From: Pyrocephalus nanus
Lineage: Eukaryota > Chordata > Aves > Passeriformes > Tyrannidae
DNA: 64,000 nt
Reading direction: 5' to 3'
Assembly (NCBI GenBank): GCA_038380795.1
Contig: CM076263.1
Span: 11,584,709 to 11,648,708 of the forward strand
A program made the position numbers and the translations under genes. Below are positions 55,395 to 64,000 of this stretch, one piece after another. Every line of letters begins with the position of its first letter. Position 1 is the stretch's first letter. Under the pieces are notes generated by a model. It had not been told where the DNA came from, ran no database searches, and saw only the letters and a list, made by a program, of their open reading frames with translations.

Positions 55395-56800
55395 AAGAGA
55401 AAGAAAACTGGAAGGCTGAAAGGGTGCAGGGTAGATACTGGGAACTACAGACCAGCAATTCTGACTTCTGCCAAGGTAATGAGATACAAGCACAAACCCA
55501 CTCAGCATATGGGCAAACACAGGAGAATACTGCCAAGGAGCTGATATGTTTTCAACAAAGGGAAAATCTGCCCCATGGACCTGCTTTACCTCTTTAAGTG
55601 CACTAGTAAGGAAACTATTTGCACTAGTGGATGCAATATATCTGGATTTTCAGAAAGCCATGAATAATGTCCTACACCTATTAACCTACAGGGTAGTAGA
55701 GAAAATAAGATGTCATGGGCTGAAGGATAGGTCCTTAGTGGATTTAAAGCTTGCCACAAGGTGAGAAACAAAATGGTAGGGCTTAATTAATGTTCCTCAG
55801 TAATAAGAAATGTCCAAAGTGATTCCACACAGAAAATAGTTTAGGGACTAAATTTTGAACAGCTTTATCAATTCCTTGGGGAAGAAAGTTTGCAGTGAAA
55901 TCTCTTTAAGAGTGCAAATAACATTATGCTCTTTAAGGTATTTAAATGCGTTGACAATGGTATTAGAGTCCAGAAGGAGCTTACAAAACTGAATGGGTGA
56001 GAGGTTCCCTTTAGACAAGTACAATGTAGTAGGTACAATCTAAATGGCAACTACATAGTACTGAACTCAAAACTGGTAGTGATGAGCCAAGGAAAGGATC
56101 TCAAGAGTTGCTGCTGTTTCCTGACATCACTGGTTAAATGCACTGGCCAAAAAAGGCAGCAAGATGCTGGGAGTCAGAACAAGGAGAACCGAGGACATAA
56201 TTTTGCTTCAATTTAAAGGCCTTGGTGCTGCCATACCTTTAATCCTGTAGGATGTTTCAAGGAGGATGTGCAGGAATGAAGAAAGGTACGCAGAAATGAA
56301 TATGAAATAATCACAAGAGATGATACAAAAAGATTATGACTCCTTAACTGCAGAGATTGTATGATGAAGAATAAAAAAACCAAGAAGGCAATGGGTAAGA
56401 CAAATGTAAAACTGCTGTTCACAATATCCAACACCACCAGTCACAGGGGGAACTTGATGACAGTAATGGAAAAGTACTTTAAAACAGTTTAAAATAGTTA
56501 AGGAGTACAGCTTTACAAAGTGGATAGGATAGTGAACTCTGGAACTAGATTGTCACAGGACGTGCAGACAGGCAATATCACAGGGTAGGCAACAGTATCA
56601 GCAGGTTCAAAAAGAGATTATATGTGTTCAAGAACAGGCAAAGCCTCCAGCATCCTTAATACAACAACTCTGAAAGTTACAGAAGTCACACAGAGAAGTG
56701 GCCAGCTCCATTGCTTTCACTAAACTGTGACTCCACTGCAGGGCAGTGAGAAAATACTGATTTTAAAAGAACGTTGGTCTGACCTAGCAGGAGATTTGTA
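55395..56800 (+). mobile_element. Ancient CR1/L3-like LINE, heavily decayed (sense)
   Basis: Translated pieces recall the CR1/L3 RT: LVDAIYLDFQKAMNNVLHLL near 55610-55690, where families have YLDFQKAFD. Further on, nucleotide blocks match the 3' part in order: ggccaaaaaaggcagcaaga and tgctggg (about 56146-56170), gaactctggaactagattgtc (56533 on), caggttcaaaaagagatta (56600 on) and ggtctgacctagcag (56775-56790). Many stops and indels interrupt it. The wording fits older CR1 lineages shared with reptiles better than the young avian copies, so it probably predates much of bird diversification. Confidence 0.7.
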
Positions 56801-59160
56801 CATTTAGGCAACACAACTGGGCTCATTCTGTTACCTGCTAATAAGCTTCCTCTGGCACCAGTAATGACTTTCTCTTCACTGACACATGCCTTCAGGTTAT
56901 GTCTCTTGCACAAAGCAGTGACCCTGGCGCTGCAAACTGATGGATAATATCTTCCAGGAAGAACTATTTTCTGCCTTCCCACTCATGTGTGTTCTTATGT
57001 GCATAACATGCTATCTTCCTCAATTCCAGAAAACCTAAGTGGAGCAGCCTGGTAAGTGCCAACACACCATTATACAGCTGCGCTCTGCTTTTCCAGAGAA
57101 TCCATTCATGCAAAGCACAGAAACTTCAGTTCATCTACTTGGTCTTTCCCAAAATACTGGTTTTTTTATTCTGATGTTTCTGCCACTTTATGCAATATTC
57201 TCTTAAGGAACTTGGTAAATTATTGGAACTGTGGAAAAAAAACCAGAAACCAGACTTTGTTTCAGGTTCATTCCACTCCTTTGGTTGGAGAGAGCAACAA
57301 TAGGTAAAGAAAGACAGCACCTTGATGAAGTAATTCATCATCTGTTAATGAAAGTACTGTCAGCACCAATCACTGAAGAGCTCCATTTAAAATGTTTCTA
57401 ACAAAAAGTATTTAGATTTTACTATTAATTAACTAAAATTATTGTTTTTCAACACAAATTATTATTATTTAAACATTGTGCAAATATTTCATGGATTTTC
57501 ATCTTTGGTTAACAGATCTTTGAAAGCATTTTGTTAAAAGCATGTTACTTAGAAAACCTAGCAGTAATATAATTAGAAATAACATACTATGAAGTTGCTA
57601 AGTTTTCTTGCTCTATCCTGCAATATATTGAGTGTTTAAAGTTTTTATTGTGTTGAAAAATACTTCTGAAAGAAAGTATGTTGAAGGTTTGTATCATATT
57701 CATAATCAGACTTATGAGTTGATTTTGAACCCCTCTAATGCATTTATTTAGGAGATTTTATAATACACACAAGTACTATAAACTCTTCTAAATCCTTAAG
57801 CTCCAGATACAATGTGATATTTCTGTTCTAAACAGCATGCCAAGTACATGGGAGTAACGAGACTCATGATTTCTTCCCCTTAGGGCTGTATATAGTTATA
57901 ACCCCCTCACAGGGACATCGTTCATTGGCCCAATCAACCAAAACACAGACGACATCACAGAATGAAGCACACATTTATAACAGAGTGCAGAGGATAGCAT
58001 TCATTTGATTTTTATCCCTTTTCATCTCTCTCCTCCTTTTCTCAGTTTTCTTTCCTGCCTCTTGCTCTCTGGAGCTAGGACTGGTGGGGTTTGAACATCT
58101 GTGTGCATTGCTTGTTTAGCAAGAGAGCTCCTCGAAGTCCCTCTCAGAGTCGGTGCAGTGGAGACAAGAAGCAGCTAGAACAAGAATTTGTTAGCTCCCA
58201 CGTGCTAGAGATTTTGCAGCTATAAGCTGCACTAAATCAGCGAGGTTTAAGGTCCTTGGAGCAGAGTGCAGAGAAAGCTTGAGCGATAGATGTGGCTTAC
58301 AGTCCTGAAGATAAAGCAAATCCAAGGACTGGGATCTTGTTTCCTCATCCCTTCCTCAAGTGGATTCATAGTTTATGCAGTAATCCCTTATCAGGATATA
58401 ATTCACTCTAAATCAGGTAGGGTGAAATCTTCGTTCTTCCTGACACCTAGTGGTTCTAAACAGAAACATTTTCAGCAATTCTGAAGAACTTTTTCCTCAG
58501 GTTTCCCATTTAGATAGTACACACTCAGCCCTCATATCATGTGAAAACTTACTGATTTGGATGGAGGGGTTGTGACCTTTTCTAGAGTTTTCCCCTGAAA
58601 ATCATTTAAATCAGAATTTTTATCTGAACTCTGCTCACCTTTCAGGTGAAGCAAAAAAAGTAAATAGAAGTATAGAGATGTCAATCAGTTTTCAAGAGAA
58701 TCACTTGCCATGGATCTTTCCAATTTACACATGCATGTTGTGGAAGAAGAACAGGTTTTATAAATGAAAATATGCAAGCTTTATACCAGTAAAATAATGG
58801 TATTATGCTACACAATTGTCCTGATTTTAAAAACAATAAAAATACAGATTTTCTAGAATAACTGTATTTCCTTCAGACATAGCACTCGGAACAAGAAATA
58901 TGTGAAAATTCATCTTGGATTTTATGTACCTTAATTGTCACTTTTCATTATTCTGATTTAAGGAATTAATATCTCTTTCAACTACAATTTACAAAAACAA
59001 ACCTAAAGACTACAAATAGCAAAAAAGGCCAAACCCTGAAAGAATGGATAAGAAGAAAATTGTTGTGGGGTTTTTTTCCAGTGGGCTGAATTCCTCACTG
59101 CTCATCTTTGGCCACATCAGTTTAAAAACTACGTAATAGCAAGAGAACATTTCAAGAAAA
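56801..59160. other. Downstream intergenic DNA with a promoter-like site at 57.9-58.0 kb
   Basis: No exon or named repeat was recognised. The only structured part is a CCAAT/TATA arrangement followed by a C/T-rich tract (58008-58072). Confidence 0.55.
57924..58010 (+). promoter_or_regulatory. CCAAT + TATA promoter-like arrangement
   Basis: ATTGG (57924-57928) and CCAAT (57930-57934) form a small dyad, the latter 40 bases upstream of TTTATAA (57974-57980). A start would be expected near 58005-58010, where a long C/T tract begins. The spacing suits an RNA polymerase II promoter for an unannotated transcript or the U3 of an old LTR. No open reading frame or firm donor confirms it. Confidence 0.3.
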
Positions 59161-59164
59161 GCAA

Positions 59165-59300
59165 GAGTTCCTCAAGGTCAGAGAGACCATCCAGAGAGGC
59201 CTTGACAAATTAGAGAGATGGACAATCACTAACTGTATGAATTTTAACAAGGGCTGGATTCTGCACCTGGGACCGGGCAACCCTGGTTATGTGTGTAGAC
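59165..59300 (+). mobile_element. CR1 LINE RT fragment (sense)
   Basis: aggccttgacaaattagaga, gaattttaacaagggctgga and cctgggaccgggcaaccctg correspond to the CR1 segment encoding LDKLE..., FN.., LHLGPGNPG. About 135 bases, cut off on both sides. Confidence 0.75.
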
Positions 59301-62300
59301 TTTACATCTTTCTGGGATTTCTCCAATTTATTTAATAATGTTTACACTATTATAAATGTGAATCTATTTATTACAATTTACAGTGCAATTTCCCTGCAGT
59401 CAGGTAATTCCTGTTTCAAGCATGAATGAAATGTGATAACTGATACAAAAAAAGGTGGATTTTGTTGTGCAAGAAGTACACAGGGGCACATGTTCCTGTA
59501 CAAACAATTATACACAAGATGTGCCCAAGTATGATAACCAGTGAAGCAAACGTTTCAGTGTGTATTGGTCAAATAGGCGCATCTGCTCTCCATTCGAAGT
59601 ATTTAATTTTTTCTTCTCCTCTACATATCAGAAACCCTGATCCTACAAACTTAAAAACTTAAGTCTCTTCAATCACTCTACAGAGTCCATGCTTATTGTT
59701 TTTGATTAGTACTTGAAAAGAATTAGTATTAACACACACACAAATCTACATTTTGTAGACAGTGCCTAAGACAGCTAATACACTTGTTACACTTATGAAC
59801 AGTACAAAATTTCTACTAGTTTCTACAGTATTCAACACTATTCAAAGAATATTCAGATAAGATTTCACTCAATATGCAACTTTCCACTTCCAGTCTTCCC
59901 ACAAGAACTTATCACAGGGTAATCCCGCAATGACTGCCTGCCTGATCACAAAGTACCCTGTTTTCTATGGAAGAAACAGATCCATGCAAATTACTGCTGC
60001 TCTGACACACTAGCCTTGTAAAAAGCCCTCAGGATGAGGGTAGATGGGGACAGTATGGTCTCTTCCTTAGCATAAGTTTGCACCACTACATGAAAAAGAA
60101 TTTAAGTTGCTGAGCTAGAAATATCATCATTCTGTTGATCATTGATTTGTATGCACAGCTGTGTTCTGGCCTCTACTTCAATGCACACTGAAATATTTAG
60201 ACTAAACAGTCAATTAATGCACATTAACACATAAACACATCTTGAAGCAGGAATTGAAATCAAGAGATTTTCTGTCTTAAGTAGCTGAACAGAAATGTAA
60301 CAATGCCTGCCCACAAATTTAGCATAATTCCATTTAGGAGAAGATATTTTGATCCCATGATTCCATATGCAATAATCAAAACAGATGCTCAGGAGACATA
60401 AAAATGCAGACTTACAAAATCATTAGAATACAAGCTCTTAGAGACTTGTCTTGGGTACCCGAATCTTGTTGTGCTTTAAGATCTCCCATCCTGTGCTGCA
60501 AGGGACTCCTAATGCTTTCTCTATGGAGCTTTTCCCAGTTCAAGCCTCACTAGAATACTAGCACTTTCTAGGTTTTGTCTTTTCCTAATCTTTTTTTTTA
60601 AAGATGAATTGATCATTTTGACAGTAAATACAATTTCATCTATCTCCCATATTTTTCTGCAGCACTGATTTATTTTGGAGGTCCTCCTTGCATTCTAATT
60701 CAGAGTCTAAACTATATGCTTTGGAGTTTTTCTTTCATTCCTTTCCATCACAGGGGTAACTAATCCCTTGCTGTCAGCTCCATAAGCACTGTTGCATCAG
60801 TTTACAGGCTTGAATTCCAGTCTTGTTGTGTGAACAACCATGATGACAGTGCATGAATATCTGATGCAAAGAGCACACTCCCTAAGTGGCAGCTGTACCT
60901 CATTAACCACTTCTTAACCTTAACCCCTCTGTCCATCTGTGTCAGAGAATACTGCAATCCCCACACCTGTCTCCTCTACTGCTCAGTGTTTCTTTTGGCA
61001 GTAAGACTTGCAGTGTCTTGCTCTCATCTCACCTTCAGCTGCCCTGTGTTTAAATAAAATGAGCTAAAAAGGATGTTGTCCTGCAACAATCACAGGTGTG
61101 TGTTGCAGTCCCAGGTAGCTTTTCCAGTTTCCTACTTTCTGATGCTCTTTGCTAATCAGTGACAGGATGTCTCAAGGGGTTTTAGAAGCCTGGACTTGCA
61201 TGGCAACACAAAAAGTTTTTCTGCAGCTTAAAAGTCTACAGAAACTCTCTCTTTGTAATATGAAATTATTTCAGAATCAGTCCTATGTGAAAGTATCTTC
61301 TTGCAAAATGCCAACAGAGCTTTCAGGTGCTTTTATCCATTCATTTTCTGAGTACAATTGCTGATTTTGACATAACTGTGAGTCATATTCTGACCTTACC
61401 TGCTTACACAGCTACTCATTTTAGGTGTAATGAAAAGCTCAGTGTGGAATTTAATCAGTCTTTCTTTCCCTTCCCCTTCCCTTCCTCCTCCCCTCTCTCT
61501 CCATAGTCATACTATAGGAGCTGTGTCTAGTCTGTCCCTTACAGCACCAACCACAGGGACTGCAGTATATTTTCCTCTTGAAAAGTGGTCATGCTATAAA
61601 CACCTTCCTCTTTGGAAAGGAAAATAAGAAAATGGATCTGAAATGTCCTTGGAGTATACCTCCTTAGGGAAGGAGATTACCCATGTCCCAGATAAAAATA
61701 TTACACTGGTCACAGTCACTTGAGTTATTTCATTTTTCGTTACCTAAATGTAAGGGCATAAAATTCAGCATTAACACCTCAATACCTGCCTTCCCTGTGA
61801 GTCCTCCACTAAGTACCTCCATATTTATTCTTGCATGTGCTTCACTCAGGTGGAAGCCTGATATCTTCCCTTCTAGGAAGCAAGTAGTTAAAATTCAATT
61901 TGAAATACCAGTCCCAGAAGTTTCACTTACCTCAGTAATTACTGCTTAGGGAAAGGGAAAAAAAAACCAACACAGGCCTCAAGTCCCTAAATCCCCATAG
62001 TTTGCTAATAGTTCCTCTTTGCAGCTGATATTTTATTTACTGATATATTTAATTCAAGCATGGAAAATTAGTCAGATACCAATAACTTTGTTATCCAGTG
62101 GCTGACAAGGGAAATAATGGAACAATTAAACGACCCATTGGAACAGGCTCATTAAACAAATATTGCCACCATTTTACTGGCAGAAGCATCTTCATTAAAA
62201 CTGGTTTGGTGTCGTGCAAAGGGAGAAGAAGCAAAGAAAGGGGGTCTGGGAAAGTGAGAAGGAGAATGCAATAATACTTCACAGGACATTTTCCATCACA

Positions 62301-64000
62301 GCAAATAATATGATATGAAATAATATTTATTTTCTGCTGGAGAGTCAGTGCCAGCAGTGGACTATGTTGAGTTCCCCTCACATGATAGGGATCTTCTCAG
62401 TTCATGTCTGAGCGACTTCATAAGTGAAATAAATCATCTTGATTCAGCAACAGAGTAACTCCTCTGAAGTGCTGCGGGGACAATAGGATATTGAGCTCTG
62501 ACCTACACAGGATTACAGGTGTTCATGCAGGATCTCCCTGTAAGTCTCCAAAGGCCACAGGAACTAGACAACTGCTTACCATAAGGCATTCACCTAAACA
62601 CATCAGCAAACCTGGAAGGAATGCAGCCAAATACAGTCCCTGTGCCAGATGCTCCATCATTCTTTCTTCTGCTGCCATAGTGAGCTCAGTGTTCTGCACA
62701 GATCCTGAGATTTTCAATGAAACTTTTATTGTCTTCTTGAGCAGTAAGTAACTAGCTATTTGAACAGATTGTTTGCTCATTTCACAGCTCTTCTGTTTTC
62801 CTGATTGAAGTAAGTGGCATTTGTAACAGGAGAGATCAGGTGGGGAAGATATCTCTAGGCAAAGGATATGCCCTGTCTGAATCTGCAAGCAGATGTCTTG
62901 AAATTTCTAGATTCCCCTGGGGAATCTATTTCTGCCAGAAACAGCAAGTCTGCCTCAGTCTGAGACTTTCAAGCTCACTCAGCTAAATATCTCGCTGTCT
63001 TCTTAGGTTGTTGTGTCCAACTCATGTTTACAGTCACAGCTCCCTCACAGTGAAATTCTTCCACTACACCTCTGAATGGCCTGTGAAAATCCAGCTTCTG
63101 GCACAAACTGCTTTATCACTTTCATATCATCTGATGTGGGAACCAGATGCCACAAAGCAACCCCACCCCTCCCTTCCCAATCCATACAGGATTCATGTTA
63201 CTTGGAGTAAGAAATCTCTGCCAAGTATAGGTTGGAATAATTTTAATTTCATAGAGTAATTATTCAGCCAATGTAAAATGCATGAGTCAGACATAAAAGG
63301 GATGGCTCAACGAGCAGGCCCAGCAAGGCAGGAGGTCTCTCCACCTGGGACAGGAAGGACTGGTGGGAGCACCTCGGAATGGGCAGGTACTGACTATACT
63401 GACTATACCATGTGTGACAGAGATGGAAGAGGTATTTTTACAATAGAGATAGCATTGTAAGTCTTGTTCTGGCATCTTTGAAGTGCTTTCTGAATGTTAT
63501 AGATTAATTCTGGCCATTTCTGAAAATGTGTGAAGCAAAATGCAAATAGGGCAAAAAAAACAGAACATACAGCAGAGACAGGAAGTTATTGCAGTGTAAC
63601 CCTCCTCATCACCACAAAAAGTGCCTCTGGCATTACCTTGGTACATTCAAGGCTGGCAGGATATATGGAGGTCTTATGAGCCAAGGGAGCAGATACACAA
63701 CTCTGGCATATTTTCCTGTAGCCCTTGGGAGGTCTGTGTTTTCAGCAGCACTTCCTCTCACCCAAGGGGGATAAGAAACTTATTAATGGTTTCAGAATTA
63801 TATTAAGAAAGTGTAAATTATATATCCGTGAAAATCAGCCTCACCCATTCTGTTTTGCATCCCGCAGATCTCTAGCTGGGAGATGCCATCAATCTTCTAT
63901 AGTATTAACTGTGCACTAAGCTGGATAAAACTCCAGTGGTGCCTCTAGAATTCACCGAGGTGCAGAGCCAAAAGGGGTTTTTAGGCCAAGTGGAAATACA
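59301..64000. other. Downstream intergenic DNA, no gene seen
   Basis: AT-rich with no recognised gene or repeat family. The longest frames are a 121-codon minus frame (62523-62888) and an overlapping 86-codon plus frame; neither resembles a known protein. A 9-base unit (gactatact) is nearly duplicated at 63392-63409. Confidence 0.6.

Noticed and set aside
62491..62888. Overlapping 86-codon plus and 121-codon minus frames, with a GTAAGT donor-like site at 62744
   Set aside because: The donor matches by motif only, no acceptor or conserved peptide supports an exon, and neither translation is recognisable.
63008..63070. cagctccctcacagtgaaat stretch resembling antisense CR1
   Set aside because: Only about 30 bases agree and neighbouring blocks do not follow in CR1 order.

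Overview
The window is vertebrate nuclear DNA, almost certainly from a bird. It is AT-rich and mostly non-coding. Its repeats are CR1 LINEs with the typical avian 3' end (TTCTATGA, or its complement TCATAGAA) plus a decayed solo LTR that resembles the ERVL-type LTRs of birds. There are no bacterial-style operons, CRISPR arrays or dense ORFs. Nearly all short ORFs are chance frames or fragments of repeats.

One protein gene is present: the 3' nine-tenths of SLC1A3 (EAAT1/GLAST, the glial sodium-dependent glutamate/aspartate transporter) on the + strand. Eight coding exons with GT-AG boundaries and consistent phases were read at 5176-5313, 30344-30548, 31932-31974, 40388-40683, 42292-42525, 44560-44754, 46111-46245 and 47446-47650. 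Together they encode 482 residues plus a stop. The start codon, N-terminus and most of TM1 lie upstream of base 1. The 3' UTR probably runs to about 50.0 kb, with further AATAAA signals at 48.16, 48.22 and 50.18 kb.

Layout: 1-5175 is the end of the upstream intron, with a solo LTR ending 199 bp before the first visible exon. 5314-30343 is a 25-kb intron holding three CR1 loci, a GC-rich CpG-containing patch at about 27.5-27.8 kb and an AT-rich stretch with homeodomain/POU/SOX-like motifs at 24.1-24.95 kb. 30344-47650 is the exon-dense half of the gene, with a broken CR1 at 35.4-35.9 kb and an A/C-rich and T/G-rich inverted pair at 33.3-33.55 kb. From about 50.2 kb onward I see no gene: there are CR1 copies, one very old CR1/L3-like element at 55.4-56.8 kb, and a CCAAT+TATA promoter-like arrangement near 57.92-58.01 kb.

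I found no convincing undescribed protein system. The points most worth following are the possible internal promoter or enhancer elements in the large intron, the one-codon-longer extracellular loop in exon 6, and the promoter-like site downstream of the gene. Comparisons with human SLC1A3 and with repeat consensuses are from memory, not from a search. Exon numbers follow the human gene (first visible exon = exon 3).
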